In this document: in pieces, positions 15,728 through 23,831 of the stretch | Numbering within the stretch: position 1 is the stretch's first letter | How the letters are laid out: every line of letters begins with the position of its first letter | From: AC-32 sp963715575 | Lineage (GTDB): Bacteria > Actinomycetota > Thermoleophilia > Gaiellales > Gaiellaceae | NCBI GenBank assembly: GCA_963715575.1 | Contig: OY970250.1 | Location: forward strand, 186,001-250,000 | Direction: 5' to 3' | Length of the DNA: 64,000 nucleotides | The notes under the pieces: model-generated | What the model was told of the DNA's origin: nothing | Database searches by the model: none | What the model saw: the letters and a program-made list of their open reading frames with translations, nothing else | Translations under genes and position numbers: made by a program

Positions 15728-17877
15728 GAGATCCGCTCGAGCGGCGCGTAGTCGAGCATCAGCCGCCGCTCGCTGCCGTCGCTCGCGAAGCGCACCGTGA
15801 CCAGGCCGCCGCGCTCGATCGCGGTCACGACGCCCTCGCCGAGCGTCTCGTGCCGGACCGAGTCGCCGGTCGAGAGCGAGGGCGCATCGGCGCGAGGCGC
15901 GACGCCGGTCGGCGAGCCGTAGCCCGACCACGAGGCCGGCTGCAGGCGGCTGCGCTCGACGTGGGTCTCCGGCAGCTCGTCGAGGAAGCGCGAGGGCAGG
16001 TTGTACGAGCGGCTGCCGTAGAGCGAGCGCGCGCTGGCGTGGGTGAGCACGAGCCGCTCCTGGGCCCGCGTCATGCCGACGTAGGCGAGCCGGCGCTCCT
16101 CCTCGAGCCCCTGCTCCTCGATCGAGCGGGCGTGCGGGAAGATCCCCTCCTCCATCCCGATCATGAAGACGGCCCGGAACTCGAGCCCTTTCGCGTTGTG
16201 CAGCGTCATCAGCGTGACGAGGCTCTGCTCGCCGCGGATCGCATCCTGGTCGGAGTAGAGCGAGATCTCCTGCAGGAAGCCCGAGAGCGACGGCTCCTCG
16301 GCCGTGTGCTGGTACTCCTGGGCGACGCCGACGAGCTCCTGCAGGTTCTCCAGCCGGCCCTGGGCCTCGATCGTCCGCTCCGCGCGCAGCGAGTCGAGGT
16401 AGCCGCTCCGCTCGAGCACGCGCTCGAGCACGTCCGGCACCTCCATGTCGAGCGCGCCGGCCATCAGCGACTGGAGCAGCCCGTGGAACTGCTGCACCGC
16501 GCGCAACGGCGCGGCCGAGATGCCCGCCTCTTCCCCCTGGCCGAGCGCTTCCCAGAGCGAGAGCCCGTACGCGTCGGCGTGGGCCTGCAGGCGCGCGAGC
16601 GAAGCGTCGCCGATCCCGCGCCGGGGCCGGTTCGCGATCCGCTGCAGCGAGACGGCGTCGTAGGGGTTGTCGATCGCCTGCAGGTAGGCGATCACGTCCT
16701 TCACCTCGGCGCGCTCGTAGAAGCGCGGGCCCCCGATCACCTGGTACGCGACGCCCTGGCGGACGAGCACGTCCTCCAGCACCCGCGACTGCGCGTTCGT
16801 CCGGTAGAAGACGGCGATCTCGCTGCCGCCGAAGCCCTCCTCCACCAGCGCGGCGATCTCGGCGGCGACGAAGCGCGCCTCGGCGTGCTCGTCCTCGACC
16901 TCGAGCGCGCGCACCGGCTCGCCTTCGCCCAGCTCCGACCAGAGGTTCTTCGGCTTCCGCTCGCGGTTGTGCGCGATCAGCGCGTTGGCCGCTTGAAGGA
17001 TGGTATTGGTGCTCCGGTAGTTCTGTTCAAGAGCGATCGAGCGGGCCTCACCGAACTCCTTTTCGAACTCGAGGATGTTCCGAATGTCGGCCATCCGGAA
17101 GCTGTAGATCGACTGATCTGGGTCTCCGACGACGCACAAATTGCGGTGATTTGCAGCCAAAATCTCGAGCAGCCGGTACTGCGCGTGGTTCGTGTCCTGG
17201 TACTCGTCGACGAGCACGTAGCGGAAGGCCCTCTGCCAGCGCTCACGGGCTTCGGGGAAGCGCTCGAGCACCTGCACGGTCAGCATCAGCAGGTCGTCGA
17301 AGTCGACCGCGTTCGAGGCGAACAGGCGCCGCTGGTAGAGGTCGTAGGCCTCGGCGACGGTCTGGTCGTAGAACGACGCCACCCGCTCGCTGTACTCGGC
17401 GGGCGTCATGAGCTGGTTCTTGGCAGCCGAGATCTGCGCGTGGATCCCGCGCGGGACGAAGCGCTTCGGGTCCTTCTCCAGCTCCTCCAGGCAGGCCTTG
17501 GTCAGGCGCACCTGGTCGGCCTGGTCGTAGATCGTGAAGTTGCTCCGGTAGCCGAGGTGCTTCGCCTCGCGGCGCAGGATCCGGCCGCAGGCGGCGTGGA
17601 AGGTGAGGATCCAGATCGTGCGCGCGACCGGGCCGAGCAGGTTTTCGAGCCGCTCGCGCATCTCGCCGGCGGCCTTGTTCGTGAAGGTGATCGCCAGGAT
17701 CTCGTTCGGTTTCACGCCGCAGGCGTTGATCAGGTGCGCGACGCGGTAGGTGAGCACGCGGGTCTTGCCCGAGCCCGCGCCGGCCACCACGAGCAGCGGA
17801 CCTTCGGTGGTCACCACGGCCTCGCGCTGCGCAGCGTTGAGGTCGCCGAGGTACTGCTCGGGAGAAGCTACGGCCAC
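15724..17877 (-). CDS. pcrA: UvrD/PcrA-type ATP-dependent DNA helicase
   Basis: 717 aa, SF1A helicase. Motifs in order: LNAAQREAV (Q motif), VVAGAGSGKTRVLTYRVAHL (Walker A), LAITFTNKAAGEMRERL (Ia), VDEYQDTNHAQY (II), VGDPDQSIYSFRMAD (III), LEQNYRST (IV), LMTLHNAKGLEFRAVFMIGM (V) and EERRLAYVGMTRAQERL (VI). The C-terminal tail has a Tudor-like end (GEGVVTAIERGGLVTVRFA) that contacts RNA polymerase in PcrA homologues. It unwinds DNA 3' to 5' in repair and conflict resolution. GTG start at 17877. The eis-like gene overlaps its stop. Confidence 0.96.
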   Translation of the reverse strand: MAVASPEQYLGDLNAAQREAVVTTEGPLLVVAGAGSGKTRVLTYRVAHLINACGVKPNEILAITFTNKAAGEMRERLENLLGPVARTIWILTFHAACGRILRREAKHLGYRSNFTIYDQADQVRLTKACLEELEKDPKRFVPRGIHAQISAAKNQLMTPAEYSERVASFYDQTVAEAYDLYQRRLFASNAVDFDDLLMLTVQVLERFPEARERWQRAFRYVLVDEYQDTNHAQYRLLEILAANHRNLCVVGDPDQSIYSFRMADIRNILEFEKEFGEARSIALEQNYRSTNTILQAANALIAHNRERKPKNLWSELGEGEPVRALEVEDEHAEARFVAAEIAALVEEGFGGSEIAVFYRTNAQSRVLEDVLVRQGVAYQVIGGPRFYERAEVKDVIAYLQAIDNPYDAVSLQRIANRPRRGIGDASLARLQAHADAYGLSLWEALGQGEEAGISAAPLRAVQQFHGLLQSLMAGALDMEVPDVLERVLERSGYLDSLRAERTIEAQGRLENLQELVGVAQEYQHTAEEPSLSGFLQEISLYSDQDAIRGEQSLVTLMTLHNAKGLEFRAVFMIGMEEGIFPHARSIEEQGLEEERRLAYVGMTRAQERLVLTHASARSLYGSRSYNLPSRFLDELPETHVERSRLQPASWSGYGSPTGVAPRADAPSLSTGDSVRHETLGEGVVTAIERGGLVTVRFASDGSERRLMLDYAPLERIS

Positions 17878-17906
17878 TCGTCGATGCTAGCGGCCGGGGC
17901 GCTGAG

Positions 17907-18296
17907 CTACGCCCCGGTGAAGAGCGTCAGCTGCATCCCGTCGGGCGCGCGCAGGCGGGCGTTGCGATCGCCCCAGGGCGTCGTCACCGGCTCTGCGACC
18001 TGCGACGCGCCGGCCTCGATCAGCCGGCCCGCGGACGCCTCGCTGTCGGGCACCTCGACCGCAAGCCGGACCGAGCCGGCCACGCGCCGGCCCGCCTCGA
18101 TCCGATCGACGTACTCCGCCTGAGCCTCGTCGAACAGCTCGAGCGTCGCGCGCCCCGCCTCGAGCAGGACGACCCGTCCGTCGTCGGAGCTCCAGTCGGC
18201 GACCTGCTCGAGCCCGAGCGCATCGCGGTAGAAGCTTAGCGCCCGGTCGAAGTCCTCGACCGTCAGCACGACGCGGAACTCGGTGGCGTCAGGCAT
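17907..18296 (-). CDS. VOC (glyoxalase/bleomycin-resistance) family protein
   Basis: 129 aa with the paired beta-alpha-beta-beta-beta modules of the VOC fold: FRVVLTVEDFDRALSFYRDALGLEQ at the start and LTLFTGA at the end. It has EVPDSEASAGRLIEAGAS in the middle. Metal ligands are not obvious, so the activity is open. Its start overlaps the stop of the preceding VOC gene by 8 bases, so the two are one transcript and may form a heterodimer. Confidence 0.85.
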   Translation of the reverse strand: MPDATEFRVVLTVEDFDRALSFYRDALGLEQVADWSSDDGRVVLLEAGRATLELFDEAQAEYVDRIEAGRRVAGSVRLAVEVPDSEASAGRLIEAGASQVAEPVTTPWGDRNARLRAPDGMQLTLFTGA

Positions 18297-18684
18297 CGCC
18301 TTCCTCGACGAGCAGCAGGTTGTTGCCGTCCGGGTCCCGGAGGAAGAACATCCGCGGCACCGGGCCTTCGCCGCCCATCGGCTCGTCGACGTCGGCGCCC
18401 TTCTCCTTCAGCGCCTGATAGTCGCCCTCCACGTCGGTGGTCGTCAGCGCGACGCACGACTGGTCGTGCCCGGGCTCCGCGCCCGCCCGCGGGGGCATGA
18501 TCGCAATCGCCGCACCGCCTCCGGCCGGCCCGACCTCGAGCCAGCGGTCGCCCTCGCCGAAGGGGATGTCGGCGCGAACCTCGAAGCCGAGGGTCCCGGT
18601 GTAGAAGTCGAGCGCCTTGTCCTGGTCCGAGACCGGGATGATGACGCGGCCGAGCTGGGTGATGTGGGTTGCCGTCTGCTGCAC
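18289..18684 (-). CDS. VOC family protein
   Basis: 131 aa, ATG at 18684. VOC modules: LGRVIIPVSDQDKALDFYTG, WLEVGPAGGG, and RMFFLRDPDGNNLLLVEEG. The first strand and RDPDGN pattern match lactoylglutathione-lyase-like and PhnB-like proteins. Together with the overlapping downstream VOC gene it forms a two-gene unit, divergent from the cupin gene at 18743. Confidence 0.87.
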   Translation of the reverse strand: MQQTATHITQLGRVIIPVSDQDKALDFYTGTLGFEVRADIPFGEGDRWLEVGPAGGGAAIAIMPPRAGAEPGHDQSCVALTTTDVEGDYQALKEKGADVDEPMGGEGPVPRMFFLRDPDGNNLLLVEEGDA

Positions 18685-18742
18685 GGGGTCCCTCCTTGTC
18701 GTGGTGGATTGTAAGACCGCCCAACTGCTAGAAACTCATCGG

Positions 18743-19105
18743 ATGGGCTACGCGTTCGGGACGATCCACGAGCTGGGCGACGGCGTCTTCCGCAAGGTGC
18801 GCCGGGAGCTCGGCGTCACGGCGTTCGGCGTCAACGTGCTCGTGATCCCGTCCGGCGTCGAGGCCCGGCCGCACTTCCACGAGGAGCAGGATGAGCTCTA
18901 CTTCGTGCACGCAGGCCGTGCGAAGTTCGCGCTCCCCGGCGAGTCGCGCGAGCTCGGGCCCGGCGGTCTCTGCCACGTCGAGTCGACGACGCCGCGCCAG
19001 ATCACCAGCGTCGGCGACGAAGATCTCGTGATGCTCGTGGTCGGGGCGAAGGACGGCTACGTCGGCCGCGACGGCCGGCCGGCCGACCCGACGAAGCTCG
19101 GCTGA
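18743..19105 (+). CDS. cupin-domain protein
   Basis: 120 aa from ATG at 18743. One cupin barrel with metal motif PHFHEEQDELYFVHAG (about 47-62) and second motif ESTTPRQI, with GPGGLCHVE before it. The HFHEEQDE pattern is that of metal-binding cupins. The substrate is unknown. Seven bases after its stop begins a GNAT gene, so the two are probably co-transcribed. Confidence 0.85.
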   Translation: MGYAFGTIHELGDGVFRKVRRELGVTAFGVNVLVIPSGVEARPHFHEEQDELYFVHAGRAKFALPGESRELGPGGLCHVESTTPRQITSVGDEDLVMLVVGAKDGYVGRDGRPADPTKLG

Positions 19106-19111
19106 CGCTTC

Positions 19112-19648
19112 ATGAAGGTCGGTCCTGTCGACGGCATCCGTATCCGCGGGGCGCGGCTGCTGCTCCGGCCGCTGGAGCCCGAGGAGATCGAGGCCGCCTG
19201 GCAGGACCTGCGAGACAGCGACCCGATCGCGGTCGCAGCGCCACCGGACGAGGCCGCCTTTCGCCGACGACTGCGGCGGTCGGGCTTCCTGGAGGGAGGC
19301 TCACTCGACCTCGCGATCGATCTTGGCGGTGAGTACATCGGCCGGATCCAGACGTTCGTTGTGCCGCACCGGCGGCTCGCACCTGGCGTGTTCGAGCTCG
19401 GGATCGGGTTACGCGAACACGCGCGCGGCTCGGGCTACGGGCGGGAGGCGGTCGCGCTACTGACCGATTGGTTGTTCCGAGAAGTCGAAGCGAGGCGTGT
19501 CCAGGCGCCCACCGATCCTGAGAACCTCGCGATGCAGGCGGTCTTCGGCCGCGTCGGCTGGCGCGAGCGCGGGTTCCCCGTCGAGTACGGTCGCGAGTGG
19601 GTGCTCTACGCGATCGAGCGACGCGAGTGGGAGGCCGCAGCCGGCTAG
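19112..19648 (+). CDS. GNAT family N-acetyltransferase
   Basis: 178 aa, ATG at 19112. Resembles RimJ/RimL-type acetyltransferases: RGARLLLRPLEPEEIEAAW at the start, acetyl-CoA loop LREHARGSGYGREAVALL (about 107-124), and VQAPTDPENLAMQAVFGRVGW before the C-terminal strand. Substrate unknown. Its TAG shares CTAG with the convergent flippase-like gene. Confidence 0.88.
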   Translation: MKVGPVDGIRIRGARLLLRPLEPEEIEAAWQDLRDSDPIAVAAPPDEAAFRRRLRRSGFLEGGSLDLAIDLGGEYIGRIQTFVVPHRRLAPGVFELGIGLREHARGSGYGREAVALLTDWLFREVEARRVQAPTDPENLAMQAVFGRVGWRERGFPVEYGREWVLYAIERREWEAAAG

Positions 19649-20661
19649 AAGCGGACTGCGGCGCGGCGGAACTCGCCGAGGCGGCGGCCGTAGAAGGCCA
19701 GGCCCACCATCGCGGCAACCGCGGTCGCGAGGCTGCCCGCCGCGGGCGTGAAGACCGAGGCTGCGGCGGCGGAGGTGCCGCCGTGGCCGGCCATCGCCAG
19801 CGCGCCGAGCGCGGCGCCCTGGTAGAGGCCGACGTTGCCGGGCAGGAACGGCATCGTGTTCGCGAGCCCGGTCACGACCATGTAGAGCAGCGCCGTGCCC
19901 ACGCCGACGTGGACGCCGACCGCGTGCAATAGGAAGAGCACGCCGAACCAGCGGGCGACCCAGGTCAGGACGAGGATCAGGCCCGCTCGCAGCATCACGC
20001 GCTTCGGCGCGGCCGCGCCGGCCAGGAACGAGTCGAGGCCGGTCGGCAGCCGGTGGCCAAGCCGGTGGTGAAGCACCGACACGAGCACGAGACCGCCGGC
20101 CGCGAGGGGCAGCCCGACGAGCATGGTGATCTTGGCCCAGGTCGGAACCGGCAGGAAGAATGCGGAGGCGGCGCCGACGAGCACGAAGGCGACCATCTCG
20201 AGCAGGTGCGCGCAGAGCAGGCTCCCGCCCGCGCGCGAGAACCCGGGCCAGCGCGGCCCGGCCGCGACCTTCAGCACCGCGACCTTCGAGGCCTCGCCCA
20301 TGCGTCCGGGCAGGACGGTGTCGAGGAACGAGCCGACAGAGCTGGCCGCGTACATCGCGCGGAAGCCGACCGGCGAGCGCACCGTCGACGTCCAGGCGAG
20401 CGCGCGCAGCGGCTGCACCGCCGCGCAGATCGCGAGCCCGGCGAGCAGGTAGCGCCAGTCCGGCGTCGCCGCGGCCTGGAAGACCTTCGTGCCGGAGCGC
20501 GCGAGCAGCAGCGCCATCCCGGCCGTCGAGACCAGGATGAGAGCGATCGCCAGCTTCTTCGACCCCACCTTCACCTTCACGGCATCGGCAATTCGCCGCC
20601 GCAAGGCCAACCCCTGGAAGGGTGAGACGCGCAAACGCGTGAGCGAGGAGGTTGGCCGCAT
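19645..20661 (-). CDS. lysylphosphatidylglycerol-synthase/flippase-like (UPF0104) membrane protein
   Basis: About 338 aa with eight or so membrane helices. The pattern of UPF0104/YbhN (DUF2029-unrelated) proteins is visible: SVGSFLDTVLPGRMGEASKVAVL (the conserved ...P-x-R-x-G-E motif), LLCAHLLEMVAFVL, and FLPGNVGLYQGAALGAL near the C terminus. Such proteins move or modify lipids, as in the MprF flippase half. ATG at 20661 is used; a later GTG near 20581 would remove a short basic leader before the first helix, so the start is open. Confidence 0.82.
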   Translation of the reverse strand: MRPTSSLTRLRVSPFQGLALRRRIADAVKVKVGSKKLAIALILVSTAGMALLLARSGTKVFQAAATPDWRYLLAGLAICAAVQPLRALAWTSTVRSPVGFRAMYAASSVGSFLDTVLPGRMGEASKVAVLKVAAGPRWPGFSRAGGSLLCAHLLEMVAFVLVGAASAFFLPVPTWAKITMLVGLPLAAGGLVLVSVLHHRLGHRLPTGLDSFLAGAAAPKRVMLRAGLILVLTWVARWFGVLFLLHAVGVHVGVGTALLYMVVTGLANTMPFLPGNVGLYQGAALGALAMAGHGGTSAAAASVFTPAAGSLATAVAAMVGLAFYGRRLGEFRRAAVRF

Positions 20662-20734
20662 CGCGAGGTCACACGACGCGTGCCCCAATCGGGCGACCGC
20701 CCACCACGGTATCAGCGATCCGCGACGGGCGACA

Positions 20735-21478
20735 ATGACCCGGATGGGCCTGGCCGAGCTTCAGCAGCGACGAGCCTTCGAGTGCCGGCTGACGCCCGAC
20801 CGGGCGCTCGGCTCGCTCGACGAGGCTGAGGCGTTCCTGCTCGACCGCGGCCTGCTGACGCGAACCGCCGACGGCGCGCTGCCGAGCCTCTTCGGCGCCT
20901 GTCACGAGGAGCCATACGCGCCGGACAAGCCCGGCTTCGGTCAGTGGCCGCGCACGAAGTACCCGTGGTTCGGCGAGCTCGGCGTCCGGGGCTACGCGAT
21001 CCTGGCGATCCACCGGGGCAAGAGCCTGCTGATCGCGCCCGAGACGGCGCGGCTGCTCGACCCGCTCTGCCGGGCCGAGCTCGCGAGCCGCGAGGACGAC
21101 CCGCTCCTGCGCCATCTCGCCGACGCCGGACCGTCCGAGCTCGACGACCTGCAGCTCGAGCTCGGGCTCGCGCCGAAGGAGCTGAAGCAGCTGCGCACGC
21201 CGCTCGAGCGCTGCGGCGCCGTCGTCTCGCGCAGCGTCGTCTACGAGGACCCGCACCGGCACACGAGCGAGCTGGCGCGCTGGGACCAGCGCTTCCCGGA
21301 GCCGGCCGAGGGCGGCGGGCTCGTCGAGCTGGTGGTCGCCGGGGTGCGCGCGGCCGTGCTCGCGCCCGAGCCGGAGCTGTCGCGTTGGCTCCCGTGGTGG
21401 CAGGACGGGCTCGTCGAGCGGCTGGTCTCCGACGGACGGTTGGTGCGCCCGGAGGACGGCTGGGTGGCGGCGCCGTGA
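20735..21478 (+). CDS. AlkZ-related (winged-helix, YcaQ-like) protein
   Basis: 247 aa from ATG at 20735. Resembles the AlkZ-related set of proteins that share winged-helix domains with the interstrand-crosslink glycosylase AlkZ/YcaQ: SLDEAEAFLLDRGLLTR, WPRTKYPWFGELGVRGYAI, and a middle helix-turn-helix-like run LELGLAPKELKQLRTPLE. The QxQ/QxD catalytic motif of true AlkZ is not visible, so a DNA-repair role is only suggested by family. It overlaps the next gene as GTGA. Confidence 0.65.
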   Translation: MTRMGLAELQQRRAFECRLTPDRALGSLDEAEAFLLDRGLLTRTADGALPSLFGACHEEPYAPDKPGFGQWPRTKYPWFGELGVRGYAILAIHRGKSLLIAPETARLLDPLCRAELASREDDPLLRHLADAGPSELDDLQLELGLAPKELKQLRTPLERCGAVVSRSVVYEDPHRHTSELARWDQRFPEPAEGGGLVELVVAGVRAAVLAPEPELSRWLPWWQDGLVERLVSDGRLVRPEDGWVAAP

Positions 21479-22386
21479 TCCGCGAGCTGCGGCGGGAGGA
21501 CGCGCCGGCGGTGGCGCGGCTCGAGCTGGCGATCAATCCGCACCAGATCGTGACGGCGGAGGTTGTCTGGCACCAGGCGACCCGGCCGATCGAGCGCGAG
21601 CAGCGCCGCTCCTGGGTGGCCGAGGTCGACGGGGAGGTCGCCGGCTTTGCCTGGGCGAACTTCGAGTGGTCGGTGCCGACGCCCGGCAAGGGCCGCTTCT
21701 GGATCGGCGTCGACCCGTGCTCACGCGGGCGCGGGATCGGCAGCGAGCTCTACGCGCGCGTGACCGAGTACCTGCGCGAGCGCGGTGCCTGGCGCCTGCG
21801 GACGCACGTCGACGTGGACGAGGGCGGCACCCGCTTCCTCGAGCGGCTCGGCTTCTTGCGGCGCGGCGCCGACCGGGTCTCCGCGCTCGAGCTCGCCGGC
21901 GCCGAGCTACCGGAACCGGCGGCCGCCGTCGTCCCGCTGAGCGAGGCCCGCGACCGCGAGCACGACCTGTACGAGATCTGCGCGGCCGGTGAGATCGACA
22001 TGCCGGGCGACGAGCCGGAGACCGAGCTCTCGCTCGAGGACTGGCGCCAGGACGACTACGGCTCGCCCGCGCTCTCGGACGACGGCAGCTTCGTCGCGCT
22101 CGACGGCGAACGGACGGTCGCGGTCGCCTTCCTGACCGTCGACCCGGAGCGGCGCCTCGCCTACAACCAGATGACCGCGACGCTGCCGTCCCACCGCCGC
22201 CGCGGCCTCGCCCTGGCCGTGAAGTCCGCCTCCGCGCGCTGGGCCCGCGAGCACGGCTTCGTACGGATCGTGACCGAGAACGACACCGAGAACGCCGGCA
22301 TGCTCGCGGTCAACGAGCGGCTCGGCTACCGCGTCCTCTACGAGCAGGTCTCATGGCTGCTGGAGTGGGAACGCGCGCCGGTGTAG
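21475..22386 (+). CDS. double-domain GNAT acetyltransferase
   Basis: 303 aa from GTG at 21475, overlapping the AlkZ-related stop. Two GNAT domains in tandem: the first has GVDPCSRGRGIGSELYARV (about 80-98), the second TATLPSHRRRGLALAVKSAS (about 237-256) and TENDTENAGMLAVNERLGYR. The layout recalls the mycothiol synthase (MshD) family but specificity cannot be read. Its last 36 bases overlap the end of the convergent six-hairpin B12-operon gene. Confidence 0.88.
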   Translation: MIRELRREDAPAVARLELAINPHQIVTAEVVWHQATRPIEREQRRSWVAEVDGEVAGFAWANFEWSVPTPGKGRFWIGVDPCSRGRGIGSELYARVTEYLRERGAWRLRTHVDVDEGGTRFLERLGFLRRGADRVSALELAGAELPEPAAAVVPLSEARDREHDLYEICAAGEIDMPGDEPETELSLEDWRQDDYGSPALSDDGSFVALDGERTVAVAFLTVDPERRLAYNQMTATLPSHRRRGLALAVKSASARWAREHGFVRIVTENDTENAGMLAVNERLGYRVLYEQVSWLLEWERAPV

Positions 22387-23154
22387 CGCCGGCAGCACCT
22401 CGGCCGTGACCCAGACCGGCGTGGTCGCGTAGCGCTGCGAGTAGCGGAAGCTGCCGTCGGGCCGGCGCAGGCGCGACAAGTAGGCGAGGGAGCCCTTCGG
22501 CACGGCGCGGCCGGCGGCGACGAAGGCCTGCACCGCCCACGCCGTCGACTGCGCATCCGAGCCGCGCCCGGGGGTCAGCTCGAAGCCGCCGTCGCGGTTC
22601 CGCAGGCGCAGCAGGTACGCGAGGCCGCGGCGGATCGGCTTGCCCTTGACGCCCGCCGAGCGCAGCGCCTCGATCGCGGCCGCGGTGTCGTTCGAGTCCG
22701 GTTGGGCGTTCGGGTACCACGCCCACCCGCCGCTCCGGGCCTGCCGACGCAACACGTAGCGCACGGCCGCCCGTGGAGCCGGTTGGCGCGCCTGGCGCAG
22801 GGCGAGGATCCCCCAGATCGTCGAGTTGACGTTCGGGCCGATCCGGCCGTTCGCGTGCTGGGCCGAGCGAATCCTTTCGAGCAGCTTCGCCGGCCGGGCG
22901 CCGAGCGCGCTCTCGGCGAGCGCGACCAGCTCGAGGTCGGTCGTCTCCGTCAGTCCGGCCTCGTGGTCCTGGAGGTAGTCGAGCGCCTTGCCGGTCCGGG
23001 CGCCGGAGGCCTGCAGCCCGAGCGCGGCCCAGGCCGTCAGCAGCGGGCCGCCGGCGCCGCCGCGCTCCGAGAAGCCGCCGTTGGGTCCCTGGTGGGCCTG
23101 GAGGAAGCCGGCCGGTGTCGCCGCGACCGCGACCGCGAGCGTCGCGAGCCTCAC
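22351..23154 (-). CDS. exported terpenoid-cyclase-fold protein with six helical hairpins (transcobalamin alpha-domain-like)
   Basis: 267 aa from GTG at 23154 (GTGA overlap with the S-component stop). A short hydrophobic N terminus (MRLATLAVAVAATPAG) looks like a signal peptide. Then six similar repeats follow, each with a G-G-F/W or equivalent turn and a helix: FLQAHQGPNGGFSE, ALDYLQDHEAGLTE, LLERIRSAQHANGRIG, AVRYVLRRQARSGGWAW, GLAYLLRLRNRDGGFEL, SLAYLSRLRRPDGSFRY. Six hairpins make an alpha6/alpha6 barrel, the fold of squalene-cyclase-like proteins and of the alpha domain of transcobalamin and intrinsic factor (known). No terpene-cyclase DxDD motif is seen. Location in a B12-riboswitch operon with two DUF4430 proteins suggests corrinoid binding (inference). 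Confidence 0.8.
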   Translation of the reverse strand: MRLATLAVAVAATPAGFLQAHQGPNGGFSERGGAGGPLLTAWAALGLQASGARTGKALDYLQDHEAGLTETTDLELVALAESALGARPAKLLERIRSAQHANGRIGPNVNSTIWGILALRQARQPAPRAAVRYVLRRQARSGGWAWYPNAQPDSNDTAAAIEALRSAGVKGKPIRRGLAYLLRLRNRDGGFELTPGRGSDAQSTAWAVQAFVAAGRAVPKGSLAYLSRLRRPDGSFRYSQRYATTPVWVTAEVLPALHRRAFPLQQP

Positions 23155-23831
23155 GCCCACACGACCTCGGCCTTCAGCCGCCGCGCGTAGCGCTCGAGCA
23201 GCCGTCGCAGCTCCGGCCCGGCGACGAGGGCGAGCGCGAAGTTCCCGCCCGCGTGCGCCGTGTCGAACCAGATCCCGCGGACGTACAGCGCCGTGAACGC
23301 CTGCCAGGTGTGCGGGTAGAAGCTGAGCCATTGCCAGACGTCCATGAAGGCGTCGAACGCGAAGCCGAGCGCGAAGCAGGTCAGCGCAAGCGGCACGCGG
23401 CGGCGAAGCAACGGCGCGGCGAGGCCGCCGATCAGCCCGCAGGCTCCCCATGCCAGCATCTGCCACGGCGTGTACGCGCCCTGGCCGAGGTAGAAGTTCG
23501 AGACGAGCGCGGCGAGGGCGCCGACGCTGGCCCCTGCGCGCGGGCCGAGCGCGACGCCGGCGACGACCGCCATCACCGTCACCGGCTGCACGTTCGGCAC
23601 GGCCGCGAACAGGACACGCCCCGCGGCGGCGGCGGCGGCAAGGGTCGCGATCAGGACGAGCTCCTTGCTCGAGCCGGGGCCGCTCTCGAGCCAGGAGACG
23701 CCGACCGCGATCAGTGCGCCCGCGACGAGCAGCAGCGCCAGCGCGGCGTCGGCGGGCACGAGCGCCGTCCACGTGGCCGCTGCAACCGCGGCGGCGAGCG
23801 CGCCGAGGGCCGCGACTCTAGGCAACTGCAC
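23151..23831 (-). CDS. ECF transporter substrate-binding S component
   Basis: 226 aa, about six membrane helices (AALGALAAAVAAATWTALV, ALALLLVAGALIAVGVSWL, VLIATLAAAAAAGRVLFAA, and others). The strand VPNVQPVTVMAVVAGVALG and GPRAGASVGALAALVSNFYL match the ECF S-component type (riboflavin/CbrT-like superfamily). GTG at 23831 overlaps the ATPase stop by 14 bases. S components capture the vitamin; B12-riboswitch control points to a corrinoid or precursor as substrate. The C-terminal tail ends in a basic cytoplasmic helix (LRRLLERYARRLK). Confidence 0.85.
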   Translation of the reverse strand: MQLPRVAALGALAAAVAAATWTALVPADAALALLLVAGALIAVGVSWLESGPGSSKELVLIATLAAAAAAGRVLFAAVPNVQPVTVMAVVAGVALGPRAGASVGALAALVSNFYLGQGAYTPWQMLAWGACGLIGGLAAPLLRRRVPLALTCFALGFAFDAFMDVWQWLSFYPHTWQAFTALYVRGIWFDTAHAGGNFALALVAGPELRRLLERYARRLKAEVVWA

